From Propionibacteriaceae bacterium UBA7704 (GTDB lineage Bacteria; Actinomycetota; Actinomycetes; Propionibacteriales; Propionibacteriaceae), in the NCBI GenBank assembly GCA_002482525.1, contig DLGC01000017.1, positions 124,492 through 188,491 of the forward strand: DNA of 64,000 nucleotides, written 5' to 3'. Under the pieces are notes generated by a model. That model saw nothing but the letters and a program-made list of their open reading frames with translations, was not told the origin of the DNA and did no database searches. Shown in pieces: positions 18,171 to 26,717 of the stretch. Each line of letters starts with the position of its first letter. Position 1 is the first letter of the stretch. The translations under genes and the position numbers were made by a program.

Positions 18171-19730
18171 ATGCTCTATCGCAATGCTGCGCAGGCCTTC
18201 ATCGCCGAGCTTGCCGAGATTCGTTCGAGTGGGCACCCGGTGACAGTTCGCGGACTTCCGACCCATGAGCGCCTCACACGTACTGTGACCTTGGCGCAGC
18301 CAACGGAGCGTTTCATCACAGTGCCGGGTCGTCGTAACGATGTGTTCGCGACCATCGCCGAGACGATGTGGGTGCTCGCCGGGCGCGATGACATGGCGTA
18401 TCTAGCCCGCTACCTGGGCCGCGCGCTGCAGTTCTCGGACGACCAGGTGACGTGGCGTGGCGGCTATGGGCCACGATTGCGCGATTGGGGTGGAGTCGAT
18501 CAAGTCGATGAGATCCGCGAACTCCTCTGTTCGGACCCTGAGTCTCGCCGGGCGGTCGCAGTCCTGTTCGATCCAACGCGCGACTTCGTGGATACGCTCG
18601 ACGTGCCCTGTAACAACTGGCTGCACTTCCTCGTCAGGGAGGGCAGGGTCCACCTCAACGTGACCGTGCGTTCCAACGACATCCTTTGGGGATTCTCCGG
18701 CATCAACACATTCGAGTGGAGTGTGCTGCACGAGATGATGGCCTTCTGGCTCGGTGCGCGAGTCGGTCACGCGTCGTTCTTCATCTCATCCCTCCATCTC
18801 TACGACGAGCGGAACGAGCAAGCTGACCGTGCCCTCGCCGGGTTTGGTGGCGTCACCGGCTATGAGGAGGCGTGGGCGGGTGCTCAGTTTGGGACTCGGT
18901 GGGAGGACTTCGCGGATGTTCTCGATCGCTGGTTCGACCTCGAAGCTCGACTGGCATCTGGGGAGGACTGTCACGTGGAGATCGCTGGCTTCCCCGACCC
19001 GTTACTTCGTCAGTTCCTTCAAGCGATCGCCATTAAGTGGGCGATCGCCGCGGGTGCTGACGATGCGCGGCAACGTGACCTCGTTGACGAGCTCGGCCAC
19101 AGCGATATCGCCTTCGCGCTCCATGAGCAACTGTTTCGAGACTCCGCCCAGCTACTGTCCCCGCCCGTCTCGGCGGTGGATTGGACCGACCTGCGCGAGC
19201 CCGTCATTGCCTTGCATCGGTCGAAGGACACCGCCTACGGCAACTCGTGGAAGAAGCGCGGGGAGCTGATCAGCATCGCCGCCAACCTTGCCCGCAAGAT
19301 CGATCGCATCGATCAGGTGGTATGCGGTGCGGCGGCCGGGAGAGAGGCACTTCTGGACACTGTGGTCGATCTCCTCGTGTATGCAGTCAAATATGAGACC
19401 TTCCTCGCGGACCAGTCGACCGACGTCGCAGAGAAGCTCTTCACGAATGGCGGTGAGCGGTTCAGCGACGGCCCTGACGGTTTCGAGGAACTAATGCGGG
19501 CGCGTGACATCGTCGGCGAGGTCGGGACCGTTCATGCGGAGGCCGCAGAGGCTTCGACGGCGTTCGACGAGCTGGACGCCTTCCTCCAACTCCACCCGCA
19601 GGGCGAGTGGATGGAGAAGCTCGTACTGGCAGAGCGCCTGACGGCGACCGCGTTACGGCTCGTGCTTGCGGTCGCGCTGTCCGACCCGGATGGAGTCGGC
19701 ACGCTACGCCGCGATGCGGGATGGTCATGA
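18171..19730 (+). CDS. Thymidylate-synthase-like pyrimidine hydroxymethylase fused to an Nmad1-type domain
   Basis: The 519-aa protein has an N-terminal thymidylate synthase fold (about 1-260) with RRAVAVLFDP, catalytic Cys147 in DVPCNNWLHF, VRSNDILWGF and Asn179 where uracil-specific enzymes have Asn (dCMP hydroxymethylases have Asp). The C-terminal part (about 330-430, SKDTAYGNSWKKRGELISI, ARKIDRI) resembles the nucleotide-modification-associated domain 1 (DUF1599). Together with the 5-hmdU kinase-like neighbour this suggests a dUMP hydroxymethylase rather than a housekeeping ThyA; that is an inference. The ATG at 18171 is chosen because GGGAGGG lies just upstream; a GTG at 18123 has no such site. 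Confidence 0.8.
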   Translation: MLYRNAAQAFIAELAEIRSSGHPVTVRGLPTHERLTRTVTLAQPTERFITVPGRRNDVFATIAETMWVLAGRDDMAYLARYLGRALQFSDDQVTWRGGYGPRLRDWGGVDQVDEIRELLCSDPESRRAVAVLFDPTRDFVDTLDVPCNNWLHFLVREGRVHLNVTVRSNDILWGFSGINTFEWSVLHEMMAFWLGARVGHASFFISSLHLYDERNEQADRALAGFGGVTGYEEAWAGAQFGTRWEDFADVLDRWFDLEARLASGEDCHVEIAGFPDPLLRQFLQAIAIKWAIAAGADDARQRDLVDELGHSDIAFALHEQLFRDSAQLLSPPVSAVDWTDLREPVIALHRSKDTAYGNSWKKRGELISIAANLARKIDRIDQVVCGAAAGREALLDTVVDLLVYAVKYETFLADQSTDVAEKLFTNGGERFSDGPDGFEELMRARDIVGEVGTVHAEAAEASTAFDELDAFLQLHPQGEWMEKLVLAERLTATALRLVLAVALSDPDGVGTLRRDAGWS

Positions 19731-19862
19731 CGGCGGTTCCGGCGGGCTGTGACGCGTTCGGGAAGAGATGATGGAGCGAAGCAGCGGACGACGTGGCGGA
19801 CTTACATTTCGCCACGAGGGCGGATGACCGCAAGCAGAGCAAGACGGAGATAGGTACGGGTT

Positions 19863-20882
19863 ATGCGAGCACCGGCTCCCCGGCACGGGGTCTACGAGTT
19901 CTACTGGAAGTTCGCCGCTGAGCGGCAGCATGTGTTTGAGGCGCGCGTCGCTGGAGCCCCGGGGCCGTGGACACAGGACCGAATTCTCCAGGAGTACAAG
20001 TTCTGCAACGTCTATCGAGCTGCGGACCGTGTCAGCCAGTACCTCATCCGCAACGTTGCCTACCGCGATGACGACTCAAGCCCTGCCGATCGTCTGTTCC
20101 AGATCGTCGCGTTCCGGAACTTTAGCAATGTCGGTACGTGGGAGACCGTCGTCGAGATACTTGGGCGGTCACCTCGGATTGCAGATCTGGAAACCGGTGT
20201 GTTCGAGGCCGCGCTCACCGAGGCGAAGGACCGCAACGGCGGCCTCTACACGGGCGCATTCATCCTCTGCGCCACGGACGCTTACGGTCGAAAGACCAAG
20301 CATCTGAACCATGTGGAGCTGTTCCGGGATATGTTCGTACGGTCGCACCTTGCCGAGCGGATTCTTGAGGCGGAGTCGCTGGAAGAGGTTTACGACCTGC
20401 TCCACACTTTCCCCTTGATGGGGGATTTCATGTCTTACCAGATGGCGATTGACCTGAACTACTCGGAGCACGTGAACTTCTCTGAGAACGACTTCACGAA
20501 GCCGGGCCCGGGCGCGCTGCGTGGCATTAGGAAGGTGTTCTCCGACCTAGGTGGTCTCACGCCGCAAGAGGTGATCATGTGGATGGTGGACAACCAGGAG
20601 GCTGAGTTCGCCCGCCTGGAACTTGACTTCAGCGGTCTCTGGGGCCGGCCGATCCAGGCGATCGACGCTCAGAATCTCTTCTGCGAGACGGACAAGTACT
20701 GCCGTGAGGCGGTTCCGGAGCTTGCGAGCGCGAGAAGCCGGATCAAATCTCGCTACGTCTCCACGCCCGAGCCGATGACGCTCTTCTTCCCGCCCAAGTG
20801 GGGGATCAACGGTCACCTTCCTCAGAACGAGGTGCTGGGCGATGAGCACGCGCGTGCGCGCGTCCCCGAGCCCATGTTCTAG
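19863..20882 (+). CDS. 5-hmdU DNA kinase-family protein (helical nucleotide kinase domain; formerly aGPT-pyrophosphorylase)
   Basis: The 339-aa protein matches the family first named alpha-glutamyl/putrescinyl-thymine pyrophosphorylase and later linked to 5-hydroxymethyluridine DNA kinases of phages. It shows FYWKFAAERQHVFEARVAG, EYKFCNVYRAADRVSQYLIR, GDFMSYQMAIDLNY, PGPGALRGIRK, DAQNLFCETDKYCR and the ending FPPKWGINGHLP. Members act on hydroxymethylated bases in DNA in thymidine hypermodification pathways. It follows the TS-like gene by 132 bp with GGAGATAGG before the ATG. A chromosomal copy beside TIR genes suggests a defence or self-marking role. Confidence 0.82.
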   Translation: MRAPAPRHGVYEFYWKFAAERQHVFEARVAGAPGPWTQDRILQEYKFCNVYRAADRVSQYLIRNVAYRDDDSSPADRLFQIVAFRNFSNVGTWETVVEILGRSPRIADLETGVFEAALTEAKDRNGGLYTGAFILCATDAYGRKTKHLNHVELFRDMFVRSHLAERILEAESLEEVYDLLHTFPLMGDFMSYQMAIDLNYSEHVNFSENDFTKPGPGALRGIRKVFSDLGGLTPQEVIMWMVDNQEAEFARLELDFSGLWGRPIQAIDAQNLFCETDKYCREAVPELASARSRIKSRYVSTPEPMTLFFPPKWGINGHLPQNEVLGDEHARARVPEPMF

Positions 20883-20898
20883 TTGAGCGCGCTGACGC

Positions 20899-21525
20899 TC
20901 ACGCTGCTGTTGCTGGTTGCCGGCGACGTGGCCAGTCGTGCGGGCGTCCTTGCACGCCCGGCTCGAGCGATCGCACCCATTCGATGATCGCTGCGACGTG
21001 CTCGTTGGTGAAGTTGCTGCGGTATGCAGGTGTCGAGTGCACGAGGTCGAAGCCGTAATCGTTGCGCAGTGATTCGGGGATGACTGGGCCGTCTCCGCCG
21101 AAGTACACGAACTCGTCTCCAAGCATCACTCGCTCGCTCTTCGTGTCGCGCAGCATGTGACGCGCCTCTAGAGAGCCGTCGTCTTTGCTGTGGCGGGAGT
21201 TCTCCTGGGTCCATTCACCGGCCGGATCGCGGTGGTAGATGTTGTCGCCGAAGCGCTGCATGCGGCTGCCCCGAAGGTTTGGCCGTTTCTCGGCGAAGCG
21301 GCCATCGTCCCAATACTCCTGGAAGCTCACGATCTCTGAGACGCGCATCGCGTAGACAAGGTTGCCTGCTTTGCCGTTTGGTCGGGAGCCCGTGCCGACT
21401 ATCCAGTCGTCGACCTGGGCGACCTTGCGGATGTCCTGCTTGCAGGTGGCAAGAGAGCAGAGCCCGTGAAAGGGGTTTGGTGCGAACCCGACGTCGTAGC
21501 GCACGATGTAGCTGAACACCTTCAC
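20899..21525 (-). CDS. Nucleotide modification associated domain 2 (Nmad2) protein
   Basis: The 208-aa protein has the Nmad2 signature: KVFSYIVRYDVGFAPNPFHG, CSLATCKQDIRK, DDWIVGTGS, LVYAMRVSEIVSFQEYWDD and LGDEFVYFGGDGP. The family was predicted from phage and bacterial base-modification operons; its chemistry is unknown. GTG at 21525 is preferred because GGGAGG is 6 nt upstream; TTG at 21531 would abut the site. It is downstream of the TIR gene on the same strand (15-nt gap) and convergent with the kinase gene. Confidence 0.82.
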   Translation of the reverse strand: MKVFSYIVRYDVGFAPNPFHGLCSLATCKQDIRKVAQVDDWIVGTGSRPNGKAGNLVYAMRVSEIVSFQEYWDDGRFAEKRPNLRGSRMQRFGDNIYHRDPAGEWTQENSRHSKDDGSLEARHMLRDTKSERVMLGDEFVYFGGDGPVIPESLRNDYGFDLVHSTPAYRSNFTNEHVAAIIEWVRSLEPGVQGRPHDWPRRRQPATAA

Positions 21526-21540
21526 GCTCAACCTCCCTAT

Positions 21541-22008
21541 TCAGCAGGCAGCCCGCGGAATCGACTGCACAGGCGCGGGAGCACCACTGGGCTCTGTCCA
21601 GTTGTCCTTGCCGTCAAGAGCGTCGATTATCGCCTGGGCATCCCAGTTGACGATCGCGTTCGCGTAGTCTTCGAGCGGCTCGGGCATGTCGTCGTGCGTG
21701 GTGCCTGGTGCCCAGACCCCGACGATCCGCTTGTCGGGGAACTTGCGGGCGTACTCGATCTCCCAGTCGACCCACTCGTGGTTCTTCGTGTCGGGGGAGA
21801 TGATGACGATGATCTTTCCCGCCCATCGGATCTGGTCAGCCAGGATCTGTCTGATGTAGTCGGGGCTCTTCGCGTTGTTCGGGGTCTCGCTCGTGATCGA
21901 CGAGTCCCGGATCTCGGCTCCGCTGCCGGAGAGCATCTTCTTGAGATCTCCGACCAGAGCGTCGTCCTCGTGACGGTGGCTGATGAAGATGTTGTGCGGG
22001 TTGCTCAT
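21541..22008 (-). CDS. TIR-like protein, ThsB/DUF1863 type
   Basis: The 155-aa protein is a single TIR-like domain. It begins IFISHRHEDDALVGDLKKML and contains SPDYIRQILADQIRWAGKII, IIVIISPDTKNHEWVDWEIE and RIVGVWAPG. This pattern fits the ThsB/DUF1863 group, whose members make NAD-derived signal molecules in Thoeris defence after phage sensing. The Glu in WVDWEIE is the likely catalytic residue. The start follows GGGAGGAGCCCGAC, and TAGACT (22033-22038, minus strand) is a likely -10. It is divergent from the second TIR gene. Confidence 0.82.
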   Translation of the reverse strand: MSNPHNIFISHRHEDDALVGDLKKMLSGSGAEIRDSSITSETPNNAKSPDYIRQILADQIRWAGKIIVIISPDTKNHEWVDWEIEYARKFPDKRIVGVWAPGTTHDDMPEPLEDYANAIVNWDAQAIIDALDGKDNWTEPSGAPAPVQSIPRAAC

Positions 22009-22090
22009 GTCGGGCTCCTCCCTTCCAGGGATAGTCTATTTTTGTCCACTGACATCGCCCCGATTAGGCGGCGTTTCGAAAGGAGAGCGC
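22009..22090. promoter_or_regulatory. Divergent promoter region between the two TIR genes
   Basis: An 82-bp spacer, noticeably AT-richer in the middle (GATAGTCTATTTTTGTC). TAGACT on the minus strand (22033-22038) fits the left TIR gene. For the right gene, TTGTCC and TTAGGC 16 nt apart are a weak candidate pair. Both genes have good ribosome binding sites. Confidence 0.45.
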
Positions 22091-23311
22091 GTGCCGGTCC
22101 CGCCGATCCTCGACGTGTTCGTCGTCTGGCACCCCGACGACGCGATCGGCACCGAGCGATTCGCGGAGCTCCATGAGCACTTCCATAGCCCCGCATTCTC
22201 GGGCCTGGCTGGCGGTGCCGTTGAGGTGTATGCGCGCAGCGATCCCTGGGAGGACGGAGTGCCACCGCGGCCCTTGGGCATTGCGACACCGCTCGGCGAG
22301 GGACTCCCGGCCGCACAGTTCAACGCGATCGTGCCGATCATCGACACGAACTTGCTCCGTGCAGCGGCCGAGGCGGCCAATCCATGGAACAAGTATCTTC
22401 GCGAGATTGCTGGACTGAACCTAAGGGATGGCGTAGGCGTCTACCCTGTCGTGGCGGAAGGTCTGCAATGGGGTACCAGCATCGTCAATCAGATCCTCGG
22501 CGGTATCCAGACCCTGCCAGCTGAGGTGAACACAGATGGAGGCTTGTTCGGGCGCGAACTGGCGCAGGCGATCACCCAGCAGATTCAGTGGGAGGCGAAC
22601 CTCCCCGCACGGCTGACGGTGTTCGTGAGTCACACGAAGCACCGTTCTTCGGAGGAGTCTTCGCGGTCCGGTCCCGCGATGTTCGAGCGTGTGCGTGACC
22701 ACATCCGGCAGTCTCACCTGTCGGCGTTCTTCGACGCGCAAGACCTCCAACCGGGTGGGGACTGGGAGAGGACGCTTGAGGACGCCGCTGGCAGCAGCGC
22801 GCTGCTGATGATCCGCACCGACGTGTACGCCGCACGCGAGTGGACGCAACGTGAGGTCCACGCCGCAAAGCACAGCGGCATGCCAGTCGTTTGCATGTAC
22901 GCGCTCACTGCCGGGGAGGAGCGGGGCTCCTTCCTGATGGACCACGTCCCCTCGGTAGTCTGTGACCTCGCTGATCCTGATCCCGGGGTTGCTCTTGCCC
23001 TCAACAGGCTCGTTGACGAGACGCTCAAGAACACTCTTTGGCAAGCGCAGACGTCCTATCTCTCGGAGGGCGGGTTCGATTGGCTTCCTGCGCAATCGCC
23101 TGAGCCAACCACACTTGCCCCCTGGCTCGCTTCACATCAAGATACGCAGCCAGATGACAAGCACCTCTGGGTCATTCACCCCGATCCGCCCCTCGGGCCC
23201 GCGGAACGAGAGGTGCTGCTGCAGTTGTGCGCGGTGGCAGGCTACGACGTCGACGTCGACATCTTGACGCCCAGGACGTTCGCTGCGCGCGGCGGAGCAC
23301 TCAAGAAATGA
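22091..23311 (+). CDS. TIR domain protein with N-terminal TIR-like region
   Basis: The 406-aa protein has a clear C-terminal TIR domain from about residue 175: LTVFVSHTKHRSSEE, AFFDAQDLQPGGDWERTLED, SSALLMIRTDVYAAREWTQREV and MPVVCMYAL. The Glu in WTQREV is the probable NADase residue. The first 120 residues (PILDVFVVWHPDDAIG to FNAIVPIID) look like a second, diverged TIR-like fold. The GTG at 22091 follows AAGGAGAGCGC. Its stop overlaps the SLOG gene start (ATGA), so the two proteins are probably made in fixed ratio. Confidence 0.78.
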   Translation: MPVPPILDVFVVWHPDDAIGTERFAELHEHFHSPAFSGLAGGAVEVYARSDPWEDGVPPRPLGIATPLGEGLPAAQFNAIVPIIDTNLLRAAAEAANPWNKYLREIAGLNLRDGVGVYPVVAEGLQWGTSIVNQILGGIQTLPAEVNTDGGLFGRELAQAITQQIQWEANLPARLTVFVSHTKHRSSEESSRSGPAMFERVRDHIRQSHLSAFFDAQDLQPGGDWERTLEDAAGSSALLMIRTDVYAAREWTQREVHAAKHSGMPVVCMYALTAGEERGSFLMDHVPSVVCDLADPDPGVALALNRLVDETLKNTLWQAQTSYLSEGGFDWLPAQSPEPTTLAPWLASHQDTQPDDKHLWVIHPDPPLGPAEREVLLQLCAVAGYDVDVDILTPRTFAARGGALKK

Positions 23312-24138
23312 GCGAGCCCACCCTCATCTCGCGAGACGCTCTCTCGGGCCAGAAAGTCGCCTTGTCAGTCTCTGAGAGCGCCGATCTCTCACGTCTTGGT
23401 CTCACTGAACAACACTGCCGACTGGTCGTCGCCGAAGTAGGCAGAGCGATCATGCTCGCGGGAGGGACCGTCGTATACGGTGGTCACCTCAATCCCGATG
23501 GCTACACCGAGATCCTGATCGAAGAAGCCCAACGTTTCAGTAGCGGAAGATCCGCGCTTGAGATCACTCTCGCCGAATCCGAGTACCGGAAGCTCACGGC
23601 AGACGAGCTGCTGGCGGCAGACAGGAATCTCGGTGACATCGGCAGGCTGACGTTGGTTTCCGAGTCGCGTAAGGTGCTGCCGATCTCACGTGCCCTGGAC
23701 GGCTCTTGGAGTCACGACGCCGGCAACGCGTTGACCGCGATGCGCGAGCATGTCGCGGGCGAAACAACAGCCCGTCTCATTGTTGGGGGGCGCCTCGCGG
23801 GCTACGTCGGCGCGGAACCGGGCGTGATCGAAGAGGCCCGTCTGACGATTCAGTCCGGACGCCTGCTCCTCGTCGCAGGAGGGTACGGTGGCGCAGCAGC
23901 GGCAGTCGCTCAGCGTCTGTATCCGCAGTTTGTCGACGGTTGGGCGCCCGGAGCGTACCCCGCTGACGGTGAGGACGCACAGGTCCTGGTCGCGCTGGAC
24001 GCGCTGCATGACGCATACGCTAGTGCCGCTATTGGTCCTCACCTTGACGAAGAACTGTTGCGGCTTCTTACTATCAGCCACAGGCCAGCCGACATCGCGC
24101 GTGCGACCGTGCGCCTGCTCACGGAGGCGGCGAACTAG
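23308..24138 (+). CDS. SLOG superfamily nucleotide-sensing protein
   Basis: The 276-aa Rossmann-like protein has glycine-rich elements of the SLOG superfamily: ALSVSESADLSRLGL, MLAGGTVVYGGHLNPDGYTE, ARLIVGGRLAGYVGAEPGV and LLVAGGYGGAAAAVA. SLOG domains bind NAD-derived or other nucleotide messengers; in Thoeris ThsA such a domain senses the TIR product. Here it is a separate protein translationally coupled to a TIR gene. No effector domain is fused, so it may be a sensor for a neighbouring nuclease. Confidence 0.72.
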   Translation: MSEPTLISRDALSGQKVALSVSESADLSRLGLTEQHCRLVVAEVGRAIMLAGGTVVYGGHLNPDGYTEILIEEAQRFSSGRSALEITLAESEYRKLTADELLAADRNLGDIGRLTLVSESRKVLPISRALDGSWSHDAGNALTAMREHVAGETTARLIVGGRLAGYVGAEPGVIEEARLTIQSGRLLLVAGGYGGAAAAVAQRLYPQFVDGWAPGAYPADGEDAQVLVALDALHDAYASAAIGPHLDEELLRLLTISHRPADIARATVRLLTEAAN

Positions 24139-24139
24139 G

Positions 24140-24829
24140 TTGACGGGTTGGCGTGGTTACCAAGAACAGGTAGCAGGACTGTTCCGAGAGCTCGGCTTCG
24201 ACGTGCACACCGACCTGCGAGTTATTGGGGCGCGTGGGAGCCATGACGTCGATGTCTACGCGAGTTTCGAGCGTGCTGGGTTGGCCGTGAACTGGGTCAT
24301 CGAGTGCAAGCACTGGAAGCGACCAGTCGACAAGTCCCACGTGCTGACTCTGAGATCGATCGTCGAGGACGTCGGTGCAGATCGTGGGATCTTGCTGTCC
24401 GAGTCCGGGGCTCAGAGCGGCGCAGTTGCCGTGACTCAAAAAAGCAACGTGCACGTCACATCGATCATGGATCTCAAGGCGATCGCGGCTGATGAGATCA
24501 TTTTTGAGCAGGTCCGAGCGCTGCCAAAGAGAGTTGCCTCGGCCCACGCTCGATATTGGGCATTGCCCAAGCCGCATCGCGAAGACTACGGGCTTCGTCC
24601 GGAGGGGCCAACGTACGGCTACAGCGGTGCGGTTGTTCTAACGCAGATTAAGGACGTCCTCTTTAGCGTCCTCGCAGGACAGTACCCACCGAGGGGTGAC
24701 ATGTTGCCCGCCATCGATGTTCATAGCGCAGCCGAGGCGCTTTCGTGGGCTTACCCGCGGCTGGAGGATCTAGAGCGGAAGCTCGGAGCAGCCGAGAAGG
24801 GTCCTTCCAGCTTTCGGGATCGCGGTTGA
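24140..24829 (+). CDS. Mrr-like restriction endonuclease, PD-(D/E)XK fold
   Basis: The 229-aa protein has the Mrr-type core in residues 1-120: GYQEQVAGLFRELGFDVH, the acidic residue in SHDVDVYA, the catalytic VIECKHWK, then VLTLRSIVEDVGADRGILLS. Such enzymes cut modified DNA or act as effector nucleases. The C-terminal 110 residues are not recognised. It starts with TTG one base after the SLOG stop; GGAGG lies 12 nt upstream, so it probably belongs to the TIR-SLOG operon. Confidence 0.72.
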   Translation: MTGWRGYQEQVAGLFRELGFDVHTDLRVIGARGSHDVDVYASFERAGLAVNWVIECKHWKRPVDKSHVLTLRSIVEDVGADRGILLSESGAQSGAVAVTQKSNVHVTSIMDLKAIAADEIIFEQVRALPKRVASAHARYWALPKPHREDYGLRPEGPTYGYSGAVVLTQIKDVLFSVLAGQYPPRGDMLPAIDVHSAAEALSWAYPRLEDLERKLGAAEKGPSSFRDRG

Positions 24830-24968
24830 TATTGATGCCTTGGCGCTGCGGGCCTGGTCTCTCGAGGGGTCCGGTGGTGGTGGGGTTGCCAACCACCAGG
24901 TGAGCGGCTCAGTTACCGGTTCGTCCGCCTCTCTGTCGGCAGGAACGCAGTGCGCGTAGCCTCGAACC

Positions 24969-25397
24969 ATGTACACGCCGCGGGCTTCCAGCGCTGCCGC
25001 TCGGAAGACCATGCAGGGCAACCGAAGCCGGGACACGCAAGCAGAACTGGTGGTGCGACGCCTCGTGCAAGCCACGGGACTGCGATACCGGTTCGACGCG
25101 AGACCGGAGCGCGACCTGCGGCGGACAGCGGACCTGTTGTTCACTCGCGCCCGCGTCGCGGTGCTCATCGACTCCTGCTACTGGCACGGCTGCCCTGATC
25201 ACTTCAAAATGCCGTCGACGAACCGCGACTACTGGGAGGGCAAGACCGGCCGGAATCGGCTCCGAGATGTCGAGACCACCGCTTTGCTTGAGGAACGGGG
25301 CTGGCGCGTCCTACGGTTCTGGGAACACGAAGCCCCCGCCTCCATCGCCGCGAGCATCGTGGACGTCGTGCGCGATCGACGAGAGGTCACTCGCTGA
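24969..25397 (+). CDS. vsr: Very short patch repair endonuclease (Vsr)
   Basis: The 142-aa protein nicks DNA at T:G mismatches that arise from deaminated 5-methylcytosine. It has the Vsr pattern: SRDTQAELVVRRLV, YRFDARPERDLRRTADLLF, VLIDSCYWHGCPDHF, NRDYWEGKTGRNRLRD and GWRVLRFWEHE. It usually accompanies a C5-cytosine methyltransferase, here 1.3 kb away. TAGCCT (24957-24962) ends 6 nt before the ATG, suggesting a leaderless transcript separate from the upstream operon. Confidence 0.9.
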   Translation: MYTPRASSAAARKTMQGNRSRDTQAELVVRRLVQATGLRYRFDARPERDLRRTADLLFTRARVAVLIDSCYWHGCPDHFKMPSTNRDYWEGKTGRNRLRDVETTALLEERGWRVLRFWEHEAPASIAASIVDVVRDRREVTR

Positions 25398-26565
25398 GGG
25401 CGGGCAAACTCCCCGCCCAGTCATTTGTGATCGTCTGGATCGGCGCGAGCCTGTCGGGAAAGTCCTTATGCCGCGCCATATGTGACGTGAGCCCGTAACG
25501 GAACTCCCACCGTCCAGTCGGTGAGAACAGGCAGGCCGCGACAACGTCGAACCCGTCGACGGGGTAGAACCGCGAGGCAGGGTCGCCTTTGGAGGCGCGC
25601 GTCTTCTGCACCTCGACCTTGAAGCTCCCGCTGGCGGAGGTTTTTGGGCTCGCGTTCTTGCACTCGACCCTCATCAGCCTTCCGTCCGAGAGTATGACGT
25701 TGAAGTCGTGCATCGCGTCCACGTCGAGCCGCTCGACCACGGCGATGTCGGGCGACTTCTCGAGCAGGTGCTCCAGGTGGTACTCGGCGACCCCGCCGCG
25801 AACGGCGACGGAAAGTCGATTACGCCCACCGATGATGTCGAGGATCTGCTCACTGGTGAGCGCGAACTGCTCCTCCAGCACGTGCCGACGCGGCAGCTCA
25901 TCGACCGGCGAATTGTCTGCGAGCGCGACGGCAGCCGAGTATCGCAGCGGCTGGTCCAGACGCAGGGAGGTCGCTCGACGTTCGAGACGCGCGTAGTCGA
26001 TAAGGCGATCGGGAGTGAATGCGACGACCGTCTCAAGACTTGTGGGGGAGCGGGGCTCCGACCGTTTCCTCCCTGCCCGGTTGACCTTCTCCCACACGTG
26101 CCAGCCGGACGCCTTGGCCAGCTGGATCTCGGCGTCTTTGGCGTAGAAGGAGATGCCCATCGGCAGCGGGTCCCAGAGGTTGGCGTCCAGGCCCAGGATG
26201 ACGCCGTCCGCGAGGTCGACCCCGAGAATCACCGTCACATCCACGCCGGCGACATCGCGTCCGATCGGGTGCTCGCGCTTCCAAGACTCCTCAGAGCCGT
26301 AGCGGAGCTGGCCGCGGACCTCGTCGTCGGGGCGGTTCTTGATCGAGTTCCGGGTGACGCGGAAGGGGTAGACCAGCATCCCGATCCGCTCGTCGGAGTC
26401 CAACTGCACGCCAAGGTAGACCGGCGCGCGGTGTGGGTCGCTCGCGTACAGCACACGTCCGCCGGCGGCGCGGACGGCGTCGAGGAGGAACGCTTGCAGG
26501 TCGCTCCGTCCCTGGACGCGGTAGACCTCGCCGAAGGCGCGTCCGGCGAGCGGCTCTTCCTCCAC
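25387..26565 (-). CDS. Type II-like restriction endonuclease
   Basis: The 392-aa protein has a probable PD-(D/E)XK catalytic region in its C-terminal third: HDFNVILSDGRLMRVECKNAS, with Asp and the ECK triad, followed by FKVEVQKTR and FDVVAACLF. The N-terminal 170 residues (YPFRVTRNSIKNRPDDEVR, VTVILGVDLADGVILGLD) look like a recognition domain I cannot name. It is divergent from the cytosine methyltransferase gene and is its likely partner. The GTG at 26565 is chosen for the AAGGG upstream. Its 3' end overlaps vsr by 11 nt. Confidence 0.65.
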   Translation of the reverse strand: MEEEPLAGRAFGEVYRVQGRSDLQAFLLDAVRAAGGRVLYASDPHRAPVYLGVQLDSDERIGMLVYPFRVTRNSIKNRPDDEVRGQLRYGSEESWKREHPIGRDVAGVDVTVILGVDLADGVILGLDANLWDPLPMGISFYAKDAEIQLAKASGWHVWEKVNRAGRKRSEPRSPTSLETVVAFTPDRLIDYARLERRATSLRLDQPLRYSAAVALADNSPVDELPRRHVLEEQFALTSEQILDIIGGRNRLSVAVRGGVAEYHLEHLLEKSPDIAVVERLDVDAMHDFNVILSDGRLMRVECKNASPKTSASGSFKVEVQKTRASKGDPASRFYPVDGFDVVAACLFSPTGRWEFRYGLTSHMARHKDFPDRLAPIQTITNDWAGSLPALSE

Positions 26566-26717
26566 AGGATCCCTTCCGGCTCGGGTCGTCCACCGACGTC
26601 GTTGGTCGCGTTGGGCATGTCGGTGGCTGTCGGCAGACTCATCTCGACGATACTGGTCAGACACGCACTGCCCGCAGAGGCCGGGCCGTGCGTGCGCGTA
26701 TAGAAACGAGGTGGCGT

